From Arthrobacter sp. zg-Y20 (lineage in GTDB: Bacteria; Actinomycetota; Actinomycetes; Actinomycetales; Micrococcaceae): DNA of 64,000 bases. This document shows, piece after piece, positions 42,670 through 50,909 of the stretch. Location: assembly GCF_030142075.1 (NCBI RefSeq), contig NZ_CP126241.1, positions 3,100,001 to 3,164,000 of the forward strand, read 5' to 3'. Below the pieces are notes generated by a model. It worked only from the letters and a program-made list of their open reading frames with translations, was not told where the DNA came from and did not search any database. Position 1 is the first letter of the stretch. Each line of letters starts with the position of its first letter. Position numbers and translations under genes: made by a program.

Positions 42670-42683
42670 GGGCTTGGGGTGTA

Positions 42684-42788
42684 CTCCTGCCGGTTTGGGA
42701 TTCTCCTGCCGGTTTGGGAAATCCCTCCGCTGCGCACTGGCAGGAATTTCCCAAACTGGCAGGGATTTCCCAAAGTGTCAGGGTTTCC
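42684..42788 (+). repeat. interspersed palindromic element, copy B
   Basis: The partner of the element at 24587-24690, in opposite orientation. Two direct units with CTGCCGGTTTGGG lie on the left, and two inverted units AATTTCCCAAACTGGCAGG and GATTTCCCAAAGTGTCAGG on the right, around a short GC spacer. It begins about 15 bp after the LysR stop and ends about 55 bp before the next gene. It could fold into a long hairpin. Function is unknown; it may act in transcript ends or as a REP-like element. Confidence 0.75.
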
Positions 42789-42843
42789 GAAGTGCGGAAC
42801 TCCGGAATCGCCGTTCGCCGTTCGCCGTGCAAGGATTCGGTCC

Positions 42844-43221
42844 ATGGACGCAGCATTTGTGAGGTACCAGGCGACAGAACTCAGCCGCCGCGGAAACAGG
42901 GTGGGGATCTTTGGCTTAGCCAACAGCCTGGCCGCAGAGGAAAAGCTGTCCCGGGACGACAGTGAGTGGCTGGCCAGTGCCAACGCCTGGTACAACGCCG
43001 CCTACCCGGATCCGTGCGTGTCAGACCCCTCGGTGTATGACCGGGATCTCCACCCGCACGCGCAGGCCTGGTTCAAGAGCACGGCCGTTCATCTGCTGGC
43101 CAGGGTTCCGGGGTACCTCGCCCTCTTGGCCCGCTACGGAGTTCAATGGGAGGAAGTCCGGTCGGCACATCCCGGAACCGTTATCTATGAGGATGCCGTC
43201 CAGGTAGTGGTGGATCCGTAA
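42844..43221 (+). CDS. 125-residue protein of unknown function
   Basis: A mostly alpha-helical protein with no recognised domain. Features include ELSRRGNRVGIFGLANSLAA, SANAWYNAAYPDPCV, AQAWFKSTAVHLLARVPGY and a C-terminal VIYEDAVQVVVDP. It follows the repeat element B and has no obvious operon partner. The codon use resembles its neighbours. The function is not assigned. Confidence 0.7.
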   Translation: MDAAFVRYQATELSRRGNRVGIFGLANSLAAEEKLSRDDSEWLASANAWYNAAYPDPCVSDPSVYDRDLHPHAQAWFKSTAVHLLARVPGYLALLARYGVQWEEVRSAHPGTVIYEDAVQVVVDP

Positions 43222-43257
43222 CCGGGAACGCCGTCAAGACCTGGCATTTAGCCGGAC

Positions 43258-43734
43258 TCAGCCCACTTCGTAGGGCGCGCACGTTGCTTGGAGGTCCGCA
43301 ATGGTGCTTTGCCAGGCGAACATGTCGAAGCTCGATCCGGCAGCCTGACTTTCGGCCGCAATGATGGCCTTACCCAAGGACGAGACCAGCCCATCCAACT
43401 GCACATCCAGACCCTCCGGCGCGGTGAGGGCGATGCTGCGGATCTGCTTCTCCACTGTGCGGGCGCTTTCTGCCGGCCCGTTGAATCCGTAGGTACCCTC
43501 ATTGATTCGCACGAAATAGCTGGCCTGGGAAAGCACCCCTTTGCCCTCCGGCCCGAGGAGTTTGCGGCAGGACTGCTCCAGTGAATCCTTTGCCGACGCC
43601 GTCGGAGTGGCGGAAGGCGCGGGGGTAGCGGAAGGCGCTGCCGGTGCCCCGGCGGGTTCGGTTTCCGTCCCTGCCGCACTGCAACCGGTGGTGAGCATCA
43701 GGGCAAGGGTCGCAATGGCGGCGGTTTTTCGCAC
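43258..43734 (-). CDS. small lipoprotein of unknown function
   Basis: A 158-residue putative lipoprotein. Signal peptide with lipobox LTTGC; the lipidated Cys lies at about residue 18. A Thr/Pro/Ala-rich linker (about 20-45) leads to a helical domain with two Cys (SCRKLLGPEGKG and ATCAPYEVG) that may pair. The GTG at 43734 follows CGGGGGAACC and opens directly into the signal peptide. Exported and attached to the membrane; its task is unknown. Confidence 0.8.
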   Translation of the reverse strand: MRKTAAIATLALMLTTGCSAAGTETEPAGAPAAPSATPAPSATPTASAKDSLEQSCRKLLGPEGKGVLSQASYFVRINEGTYGFNGPAESARTVEKQIRSIALTAPEGLDVQLDGLVSSLGKAIIAAESQAAGSSFDMFAWQSTIADLQATCAPYEVG

Positions 43735-43891
43735 GGTTCCCCCGGGAATCGAAGACAGTTGCCCCACCTTAGCGGGTAACAACGGGGACGGGAAACCTTC
43801 CGGCGTGCCGCCTGGAGCCACAACGAAACGGCGGGCCCCGGAAAACCCGGGACCCACCGTCGTCGTGCGTACTAAATTGCTGTGCCGGACG

Positions 43892-44857
43892 CTAGCGGCC
43901 GCGGCCGGACCCGGAACCCGAGCCCGAGCTGCCGCCCGACCCGGAGCCGCCGGACCCGGACCCGCCGGACCCGGACCCGCCCGACTTCCCGCGCCGGATG
44001 TCGCTGTCGTTGACGTCCGTGTCGATCTGCTCCTTGCGGACCTCCTCGGAAACGCTCTCGGTATCAGTGACGGTCTCGGTGTCCAGCCGTACCCGCTCCA
44101 CCGGCTCGGTGTGCTTGGACACCACCGGCTCCTCGGCGTGCAGGGTCACCTCGTGCTCGTCCTCGGTGAGTTCGGCACCGGAGAGGGCATCGCCCGCGTT
44201 GGCGTCCGTGATGGGCTCGCGCTCAATCCGGACTTCCTCGTGGCTGACCGGCACCTGCTGGGTGACGGTCTCGGTAACGATGTACTTGCGCAGCCGGGCC
44301 TTGCCTACCGCACGGTTTTCGGTGCCGACGTTCAGCCGCTCCTCGGACCGGGTCATGGCATCGTCGATGTTTGCACCCGACCGCGAGTGGTCCGACAGGT
44401 TGGACGTGCCCGACCCGGTGGATGTACCGGCGGTGCGCTCATCCGAAACCAGGCCGGCGTCGGCGTCCCTCATGCCGCTGGTTCCGCTGTCCGTGGTGAT
44501 GGTGTCCGTCTCGCTGAAGGACTCGGTGGAACCGTCGTCGTAACTGAACCCGTAGTAGCGGTACAGCGTGACTTCTTCTTCGGGGCTGATCGAACCGTCG
44601 CTTTCGATCTGCGGCGCGTTCTTGACCTCTTCCTTGGAATAGGGCACCAGGACGTCAACGCCCTCAACGGTTGCCTCGCTCAGGGGAATGAACGTTTCAG
44701 ACGTGCCGAAAAGGCCGGTGTTGACCGTGACCCATGCCGGTTCGTCGGTCTGGTCATCCAGGTAGAAGGTGCCGACGGAACCGATCCTGTCACCGTTCGG
44801 GCCCAGTACGTTGCCCGAACCGGTCATAAGTCCTTCGACCTGCTGATTCGTGATCAT
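43892..44857 (-). CDS. PRC-barrel and DUF2382 domain protein
   Basis: A 321-residue protein with an N-terminal PRC-barrel (about residues 5-75; GSGNVLGPNGDRIGSVGTFY, DEPAWVTVNTGLFG) and a DUF2382 stress domain (about 165-285). The latter includes EERLNVGTENRAVGKARLRK and VPVSHEEVRIEREPI. A low-complexity acidic linker lies between, and the C-terminus is an unusual run of GGSGSGGSGSGG repeats after RRGKSGG. Family members are associated with general stress in actinobacteria and cyanobacteria. It is probably cytoplasmic. Confidence 0.88.
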   Translation of the reverse strand: MITNQQVEGLMTGSGNVLGPNGDRIGSVGTFYLDDQTDEPAWVTVNTGLFGTSETFIPLSEATVEGVDVLVPYSKEEVKNAPQIESDGSISPEEEVTLYRYYGFSYDDGSTESFSETDTITTDSGTSGMRDADAGLVSDERTAGTSTGSGTSNLSDHSRSGANIDDAMTRSEERLNVGTENRAVGKARLRKYIVTETVTQQVPVSHEEVRIEREPITDANAGDALSGAELTEDEHEVTLHAEEPVVSKHTEPVERVRLDTETVTDTESVSEEVRKEQIDTDVNDSDIRRGKSGGSGSGGSGSGGSGSGGSSGSGSGSGRGR

Positions 44858-45107
44858 CTTGTTCTCCTCGCGACAGCGAATCCGCCGAGTCGGTTGACCG
44901 GCGGTAATTCACCCCCGGCCTGTGGAGGAAAACAGCGAAGCGGTCGGTTTCCGCCTGCAGCTCCGGGTGGCCGGTTGGTTGACTTGTGAGTGACCTGGCA
45001 CACATACCAAGCCCACTTACAATTCCAGCCCCTCGGCCGGAGAACCGTCAATAGGTACCCGAAGCGCGAGGCGTAAACCTCATGCCCCCGCGAAAACGAT
45101 GATGGAG
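44858..45107. other. 250-bp spacer upstream of the PRC-barrel gene
   Basis: It should contain the promoter of the leftward PRC/DUF2382 gene and the end of the acyl-CoA ligase transcript. I see no clear hairpin, repeat or ORF. Confidence 0.35.
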
Positions 45108-46808
45108 CTAGGCGTCCTGCAGCAGGGAGTCCCGCACCTGGCGCCGGAGCACCTTGCCCAGCATGGACTTGGGCAGTTCGTCGATGGCGACAATCTTCCG
45201 CGGCACCTTGTAAGGGGTGAGCCGCTCCCGGCAGTAGGCGCGCAGCGCGGCCTCATCCAGCTCGGCACCTTCCTGCAGGACGACGGCGGCCACTACCTGC
45301 TCGCCGCCGTCTGCCCGGGGCAAGCCCACCACGGCGGCGTCGAGGATGTACTGCTGGGTGCGCAGCACGTCCTCCACCTCGGTGGGGGAAACGTTGAAGC
45401 CGCCGGTGATGATCAGTTCCTTGCGCCGATCCACCACCTTCACAAAGCCGTCTTCATCCACGGTGACAATGTCGCCGGTGCGCAGCCAGCCGCCGTCGAG
45501 CAGCACCTCCGCGGTGCCCTCCGGGTTGTTCCAGTAGCCGGCGAAGACCTGCGGACCGCGGACCAGCAGTTCGCCCGCAGCTCCGGGCTCGACGTCGTTT
45601 TCCGGCGCCTCGGGGTCCACTACCCGCATTTCGGTGCTCGGGAACGGCACACCGATGGTGCCGTTGCGCCGCGATTCGGCGAACGGATTGCCCAGTGCCA
45701 CCGGTGAGGATTCGGTGAGGCCGTAGCCTTCCACCAGCAGTCCGCCGGAGACCTCTTCCCACAGCTTGACCGTGGCGGCCGGCAGGGTCATGGCACCGGA
45801 GATCGCGTAGCGAATGGTCGACAGGTCCACGCCGCGCTTCTTCGATTCGGTGGCGGTTTTCTCGTAGATAGGCGGCACGGCGCAGAAGACGGTGGGGCGG
45901 GACTTCTTCGCTGCCGTCAGCACCAGGTCCACGTCGAACTTGGGGAACAGCACCAGCCGGGAGCCGGTGAGCACCGAGAAGGTCAGGTACAGGGTCAGGC
46001 CGAAGGCATGGAACATCGGCAGCACGCCGTAAATAACTTCCTTGCCCTCCTGCGCGCCGTGCATCCAGGCCTTGCCCTGCAGGGCGTTGGAACGCAGGTT
46101 GTAGTGCGTGAGCATGACGCCCTTGGGAGCGCCGGTGGTGCCGGAGGTGTACTGCAGCGCGGCCAGGTCGGTGACCTGCGGGCGCGGGTGGTCCTGCGCC
46201 AGCGGGGCGTTGTCCAGCAGGTCTTCCCACGAGGTGGTGCGTTCGGTCTTGGCGGTCAGCCCCTCGCGGGTGCGCCGGACGGAGGGCAGCGGCAGGGTCA
46301 GGGCGATACGCTTCAGGCGCGGCATGGCCTTGGTGATGTTCACGGCCACGATGGTTTCCACGGCAACGTCGCCGGGGAAGTCCTGGACCTTCTCCACTGC
46401 CTTGTCCCACACGATGGCAACCTTGGCACCGTGGTTCTCGAACTGGTGGCGGAGCTCGCGCTCCGTGTACAGCGGGTTGTGCCCGACGACGACGGCGCCC
46501 AGCCGCAGCACGGCGTAGAACGCGATGAGGTACTGCGGGCAGTTGGGCAGAATGATGGCCACCCGGTGGCCCTTGCGCACTCCCAGCCGGCGCAGTCCCT
46601 CGGCTGCACGGTTGATCCGGTCCCCCAGATCCTTATAGGTGGTCTCGGCACCGAAGAACTCCAATGCCACCTTGCTGCCGAAGCGTTCTACAGCTTCTTC
46701 CATCATGGCGGTGAGGGATTCCGTGGGCAGTTCAATCTGCGCCGGAACACCGCTCTGATAGTTCTTGACCCACAGGGGTTCAGAGGCACGCTCAGCGGCG
46801 ACGGACAT
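45108..46808 (-). CDS. long-chain fatty-acid--CoA ligase (AMP-forming)
   Basis: A 566-residue adenylate-forming enzyme activating fatty acids as CoA thioesters. The P-loop-like motif LQYTSGTTGAPKGVMLTHYN, the VEGYGLTESSPVALGN region, LRTGDIVTVDEDGFVKVVDR and IITGGFNVSPTEVEDVL are all present. The ATG at 46808 follows TTAAGGAGCAACTCC. A palindrome (46843-46856) lies 35 bp upstream. It may feed the acyl-CoA dehydrogenases elsewhere in this window. Confidence 0.94.
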   Translation of the reverse strand: MSVAAERASEPLWVKNYQSGVPAQIELPTESLTAMMEEAVERFGSKVALEFFGAETTYKDLGDRINRAAEGLRRLGVRKGHRVAIILPNCPQYLIAFYAVLRLGAVVVGHNPLYTERELRHQFENHGAKVAIVWDKAVEKVQDFPGDVAVETIVAVNITKAMPRLKRIALTLPLPSVRRTREGLTAKTERTTSWEDLLDNAPLAQDHPRPQVTDLAALQYTSGTTGAPKGVMLTHYNLRSNALQGKAWMHGAQEGKEVIYGVLPMFHAFGLTLYLTFSVLTGSRLVLFPKFDVDLVLTAAKKSRPTVFCAVPPIYEKTATESKKRGVDLSTIRYAISGAMTLPAATVKLWEEVSGGLLVEGYGLTESSPVALGNPFAESRRNGTIGVPFPSTEMRVVDPEAPENDVEPGAAGELLVRGPQVFAGYWNNPEGTAEVLLDGGWLRTGDIVTVDEDGFVKVVDRRKELIITGGFNVSPTEVEDVLRTQQYILDAAVVGLPRADGGEQVVAAVVLQEGAELDEAALRAYCRERLTPYKVPRKIVAIDELPKSMLGKVLRRQVRDSLLQDA

Positions 46809-46842
46809 GGAGTTGCTCCTTAAGTTGGCTAAAACTGACTAT

Positions 46843-46856
46843 AGCGAGGCCTCGCT
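46843..46856. promoter_or_regulatory. palindromic candidate operator upstream of acyl-CoA ligase
   Basis: AGCGAGGCCTCGCT is a 14-bp perfect palindrome, located 35 bp upstream of the start codon where it could overlap the promoter. It shares the GCGAG core with TetR-type sites but no regulator gene is near. Confidence 0.45.
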
Positions 46857-46946
46857 TCCACCGATAAATAACGAGGCCCAAACCACGCCGGTTCCGTCCC
46901 GCCGCCGAGGTGTGGGGGAACAGTCAACGGGTCCAAGCGGACGCAG

Positions 46947-47903
46947 CTAGTCGGTCAGGGACGCCAGGTAGCGGGCCAGCGCGCGCGGTGCCGACCGCGG
47001 GGCAACGGCCTCCACTGCGGCGTTGTAGTTGGTGTTGGTATTCACGTCGTAGGTCAGCAGCCGGCCGTCGGCAGCTTCAATGAACTCGATCCCGCACACC
47101 TCCAGCCCGTTGCGGCGGGCAAACTCCAGGTACTTCCCGATCACTGGGGAGTCGAAGTCCTTCCGCAGGCTGAACAGCTGCGTGTCGGCGTCCGGGGCAA
47201 TGGTGGCGCCCGGCGGCATGATGGGCCTCCCGGTGGCCGGGTCAATGGCGCAGGCGTCGGCCGGGCAGAGCTGGAAGCCGCCCCGGGCGGTGTCCGCCTT
47301 GATCGCATAAATGAACTCCCCGCCCACAATTTCAACGCGGGTGATAAACGGTTCGGCAGCGGAAATGTACTCCTGCACCAGGGTGATTCCGTCCGCCGGT
47401 TCCTCGAACTCCGCTGACGCCACGTAGTCCGCCAGCTCACCGTGGGACTCGAACTTCCGCACGCCCAGGCCCTTGCCGCCCTGATTGTGCTTGACGATGA
47501 AAGGGGTCTCGAACTCCTTGGCCGCCGCCAGGATCTGGTGGCGTCCGACGGCGGCAACGGTGCGCGGGGTGTCGATGCCGGCAGCCCGCAGGGCGGTCAG
47601 CTGGTCCACCTTGCTCATCTCCAGTTCCAGGACCCGGCGGCCGTTTACGGTCCGCCGGCCGTGTGCCTGAAGCCAGGACAGCACGGCCCGGGCATAGTCC
47701 TTGGACAATCCGTGGTCCCGCGTATGGGACGACGCACTGATCCGCGACCAGAAAATTCCCTCCGGCGGGACCGCATCCAGGTCCAGCACACCGTCGGTCA
47801 GCAGCCATTCCTCCACATGGACGCCCTCGGCCTCGAAGGCCCGGGCGAAGGGCGGAAACCATTCAGGGTTCTCGTGCAGTGCGTAAACCGTGGGGGTGCT
47901 CAT
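46947..47903 (-). CDS. stand-alone ATP-grasp ligase, RimK-like
   Basis: A 318-residue ATP-grasp enzyme, expected to join a carboxylate to an amine or thiol using ATP. Visible segments are FETPFIVKHNQGGKGLGVRK (the ATP-clamping strand), ISAAEPFITRVEIVGGEFI, EVCGIEFIEAADG with the metal-binding Glu and YDVNTNTNYN. The N-terminus VYALHENPEWFPPFARAF matches related proteins. The ATG at 47903 is used; a GTG at 47912 is an alternative. It has no operon partner, so the substrates cannot be inferred. Confidence 0.87.
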   Translation of the reverse strand: MSTPTVYALHENPEWFPPFARAFEAEGVHVEEWLLTDGVLDLDAVPPEGIFWSRISASSHTRDHGLSKDYARAVLSWLQAHGRRTVNGRRVLELEMSKVDQLTALRAAGIDTPRTVAAVGRHQILAAAKEFETPFIVKHNQGGKGLGVRKFESHGELADYVASAEFEEPADGITLVQEYISAAEPFITRVEIVGGEFIYAIKADTARGGFQLCPADACAIDPATGRPIMPPGATIAPDADTQLFSLRKDFDSPVIGKYLEFARRNGLEVCGIEFIEAADGRLLTYDVNTNTNYNAAVEAVAPRSAPRALARYLASLTD

Positions 47904-48349
47904 GGGACTCACTTTCGCCGTGGGGAACAGCCGTGGGGAACAGCATCCCGGGTCCGGATCACGCCTGGCCGGGGCGGCGCCGCCGGGAACCGCACAGTCA
48001 CCCTAGGCCCGTGGCCGGGCAACGGCCAGCCCGCATGACGTCCCGAGTCACAGGCGTTGGCCGGTCTGGGTGGGTGTCCCGCCCCGCCTTTCCTGCCGCA
48101 TCCAATTTCCCACGAAGTGTTACTGCTGCGCCGCGTGGGGAAACACCCGTCCCACCAGCACCAGCGCGTGGGAAAACCGCTTCCCCAACACCGGCCCACC
48201 AAACGAAAAGGCAAAAATTACCGATTTCCGGCCGAAAAACGGTAATTTTTGCCTTTTCGGGCTCGCAGACCAACCGACCCCCAGCCCAGCCGACCCCCAG
48301 CCCCCAGCCGTCGCGCCGCCCCGCACCGCGCGTCGTCGTCCGCTTCCCG
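47904..48349. other. 446-bp intergenic region with repeats
   Basis: The stretch lies between the ATP-grasp gene start and the SDR stop. It contains the strong hairpin at 48204-48259, an imperfect tandem ~37-bp unit (about 48130-48200; GCGTGGGG-AAAC then GCGTGGGAAAACC) and a short CCGACCCCCAGCCC duplication at about 48286-48315. No coding region is apparent. Confidence 0.5.
48204..48259. repeat. perfect 20-bp inverted repeat, hairpin
   Basis: Arms CGAAAAGGCAAAAATTACCG (48204-48223) and its complement (48240-48259) are separated by a 16-nt spacer. The AT-rich arms stand out in this GC-rich sequence. The position about 90-145 nt beyond the SDR stop fits a terminator or processing hairpin of that gene, but no T-run follows. 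Confidence 0.7.
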
Positions 48350-49102
48350 TTACCGACCCCGGCCTGCGATCCGGGCCACCGTCCCCTGCGGGGCGAGACC
48401 GCTGACCGCGGCGAGCGCCCGGTACCGCTTGGACGGAATCGACACTCCCTTGCCGGCAAAGGCTGCGGCCAGCCCCTCCCGCACCACGCGTTCGGGCTGC
48501 AGCCACATCCAGCCCGGGTAGACCGTCTTGTCCATCTGCATGCGCTGGTGGAATTCGGTGTGCACAAACCCCGGGCATACCGCCGTCACGGTGATTCCGC
48601 GGTCCTTGTAGTAAATGTTGGCCCAGCGGCTGAAGTTGATGACCCAGGCCTTCGCGGCGCTGTACGTTCCCCGCGGCAGGAAGCCGGCCAGCGAGGCCAC
48701 GTTGATGATTCGTCCGCCCCCGCCGGCCTGCATGCTGTTCAGCGCGGTGTGGCTCAGCTTCAGCGGTGCGGTGACCAGCACATTGAGGTGGTCCACTTCG
48801 GCGTCCAGGCTGTTGTGCGCGAAGTCGTTCTTCAGTCCGTAGCCGGCGTTGTTCACCAGCACGCGCACGTCCGGTTCCCGCACACGCGCGGCGACGGCGG
48901 CCACGCCGTCGTCGGTGGACAGGTCGGCGCCGAGGTACTCGGTTTTGACGGAGTACCGCCGGGCCAGTTCAGCGGCGGAGGCCTCCAGCCGTTCGGTGTT
49001 CCGTCCCGTCAGCACGAGGTTGTAGCCCCGCTCGGCCAGTTGGCGGGCGAACTCGGCCCCGATACCCGATGTTGCTCCTGTAATTACTGCGGTCTGCGTC
49101 AT
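48350..49102 (-). CDS. short-chain dehydrogenase/reductase, DltE/YdfG-like
   Basis: A 250-residue classical SDR. The cofactor motif TGATSGIGAEFARQL, the NNAGYG motif, the Ser in INVASLAGFLPRG and the YSAAK catalytic motif are all intact. The tail has HRYRALAAVS-like basic residues. These enzymes reduce or oxidise hydrophobic ketones/alcohols with NAD(P)H. The ATG at 49102 is used, with GTG at 49111 also possible. It stands alone, with a hairpin beyond its stop. Confidence 0.9.
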   Translation of the reverse strand: MTQTAVITGATSGIGAEFARQLAERGYNLVLTGRNTERLEASAAELARRYSVKTEYLGADLSTDDGVAAVAARVREPDVRVLVNNAGYGLKNDFAHNSLDAEVDHLNVLVTAPLKLSHTALNSMQAGGGGRIINVASLAGFLPRGTYSAAKAWVINFSRWANIYYKDRGITVTAVCPGFVHTEFHQRMQMDKTVYPGWMWLQPERVVREGLAAAFAGKGVSIPSKRYRALAAVSGLAPQGTVARIAGRGR

Positions 49103-49214
49103 ACCGGCCACTTTGCTATGCCCGGCGCGGCTTTGGCAACGAGGGCCCCTACCGGCCGGCTGCGTCCGCGCCTAGCGTGAAAGGACCATCCCCTTTTCCG
49201 GAAAATGGCTGGTT

Positions 49215-49919
49215 ATGCCGGATCCCCCTCAGCAGCACAATCCCCGCCCGGGCTGGCAGGACCGGGCCGACGCCGGACGCCAGCTCGCCGCGGCGCTGGC
49301 CGGGTATGCGGGCAGCACGGATCTGCTGGTGCTGGGACTGCCGCGCGGCGGGGTCCCGGTGGCAGCCGAAGTGGCCCGCAGCCTGGGAGCCGCCCTGGAC
49401 GTGGTGGTGGTGCGCAAGGTCGGATATCCGCCGCAGCCGGAGCTGGCGGCCGGAGCGGTGGCGGGAATTGCGGGGGTGACCAGCATGGTGCGCAACGAGG
49501 ATGTCCTGGCGTACTGGCGGACCCGCGATCCGGAGGCCGAGGCGCTGTTCGACGCAGCTTCGGGCGAGCAGCTGGCCGAGGTGAGGCGGCGGGAGGAGCT
49601 GTTCCGGCAGGGTGCCCCGCCCCGCCGGCTGCGGGGCAGCACGGTCATTGTGGTGGATGACGGCATCGCCACCGGGGCCACCATGCGCGCCGCGCTGGGC
49701 GCCGTGCGGCAGCTGGACCCTGCCCGGCTGGTGGCTGCGGCGCCGATGTCCTGCGGCGGTGCCGCAGAGCTGCCCGCATTCGGGGCCGACGACGTCGTGG
49801 TGCCGTGGGCGCCCAGCGGACTGCCTGCCGTCGGACTTGCCTACCGCTCCTTCCCGCAGACCACCGACGCGCAGGTGCGCGAACTGCTTGGCATGCCAGG
49901 GGCACCGGGCCTGTCCTGA
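49215..49919 (+). CDS. type I phosphoribosyltransferase-domain protein
   Basis: A 234-residue protein with the PRPP-binding loop TVIVVDDGIATGATMRAAL, characteristic of type I PRTases. Early segments LLVLGLPRGGVPVAAEVA and VVVVRKVGYPPQPELAAGA are typical of the stand-alone actinobacterial subgroup, which is sometimes fused to a hydrolase. The nucleobase is not known. The ATG at 49215 is chosen on family alignment; an in-frame extension is not needed. Confidence 0.88.
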   Translation: MPDPPQQHNPRPGWQDRADAGRQLAAALAGYAGSTDLLVLGLPRGGVPVAAEVARSLGAALDVVVVRKVGYPPQPELAAGAVAGIAGVTSMVRNEDVLAYWRTRDPEAEALFDAASGEQLAEVRRREELFRQGAPPRRLRGSTVIVVDDGIATGATMRAALGAVRQLDPARLVAAAPMSCGGAAELPAFGADDVVVPWAPSGLPAVGLAYRSFPQTTDAQVRELLGMPGAPGLS

Positions 49920-50078
49920 CTATCCCAATAAAGAGGGCATGGCCGCCGTCGCCGGCATGATCCGGGCCGTGCTGACCGGTTCCGACAGCCTTCCCTAGAG
50001 AAAGGCGCGGCCCGCGGCAGATACTGGACAGGCCGGTATTTGCCGGAGCCGCTTGGGGGAAACTCTCAGGAGGTCTTG

Positions 50079-50675
50079 ATGTCCACATCAGGCAGCGCTT
50101 TCCATCAAGAGGGCGGGTTCGCGTTGGACGCCCTCACCCTGGCCAAATCCGCTATCCGCGGGATCCGCCTCGGACTGGCAACCATCGGGGTGGTCTCGGT
50201 GGTCCTGGGCCTGCTGGTCCTGTTCTGGCCCGGGGCAACCCTTGAGGTCCTGGCCGTCCTCTTTGGCCTCTACTTTGTGGTGGCCGGCGCCATCCGCATC
50301 CTGCTGGGCGTCTTCACCGGACTGGGCCCGGGGCTGAAGATCCTGAACATCCTGGTGGGGCTGGCCCTGGTGGCCGTGGGTGTGATCGCCATCCGCAATC
50401 CCGCTGCATCCCTGACCGCGCTGGCCCTGGTCATAGGTATTGCCTGGATTGTGGAAGGCGTTATGAGCCTGGCCGAGTCCGACCGCGGAGGCTCCCGCTG
50501 GTTCGCCATTGTGCTCGGTGTCCTGAGCATCCTCGCCGGTATTGTGGTCCTCTTTATCCCGGTGGAATCCCTGGCTGTCCTGGTGATCTACGGAGGGATC
50601 TTCCTGGTGGTGCTGGGCATCATCCAGATTGTCCGGGCCTTCACCTTCGGCCGCGGCATGCCCCGCAACGCCTGA
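50079..50675 (+). CDS. HdeD-like DUF308 membrane protein
   Basis: A 198-residue membrane protein with about six helices arranged as three helical hairpins, each with a repeated pattern such as VLGLLVLFWPGATLEVLAVL and ILAGIVVLFIPVESLAVLVI. This is the HdeD/DUF308 family, linked in Escherichia coli to acid resistance. The ATG at 50079 follows a near-perfect CTCAGGAGGTCTTG ribosome site. No acid-stress partner is adjacent. Confidence 0.9.
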   Translation: MSTSGSAFHQEGGFALDALTLAKSAIRGIRLGLATIGVVSVVLGLLVLFWPGATLEVLAVLFGLYFVVAGAIRILLGVFTGLGPGLKILNILVGLALVAVGVIAIRNPAASLTALALVIGIAWIVEGVMSLAESDRGGSRWFAIVLGVLSILAGIVVLFIPVESLAVLVIYGGIFLVVLGIIQIVRAFTFGRGMPRNA

Positions 50676-50710
50676 CGTTCAGCAAGCTCCCAGCAGGTGC
50701 CCAGCCAGCG

Positions 50711-50726
50711 TTAACACAGCGCTAAC
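50711..50726. promoter_or_regulatory. possible GlnR-type site upstream of amt
   Basis: TTAAC-n6-CTAAC at 50711-50726 resembles one half of the actinobacterial GlnR box (GTNAC-n6-GNAAC), with a further GTAAC near 50745. It lies about 185-200 bp before the amt start. The match is partial. Confidence 0.35.
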
Positions 50727-50909
50727 CCGGCGGCGCTCCCGTTCGTAACATCCCGGCACCACCATGGAATCAGTGCCCCGCATCCACCGGGGGCGCCGGT
50801 CAGTACCGGGGGGCTGATCCGTCCATCATCCCCCGCCCGGCTGTTGCCCGGCCCTGTTGACGCAGCGCCCATGCAGACCCGGGCCCCCGACCCGAACGGG
50901 AGTACCTCC

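Noticed and set aside
48060-48340. Possible small gene between the ATP-grasp and SDR genes
   Set aside because: The short frames overlap the hairpin and repeats and have no ribosome site or recognisable protein.
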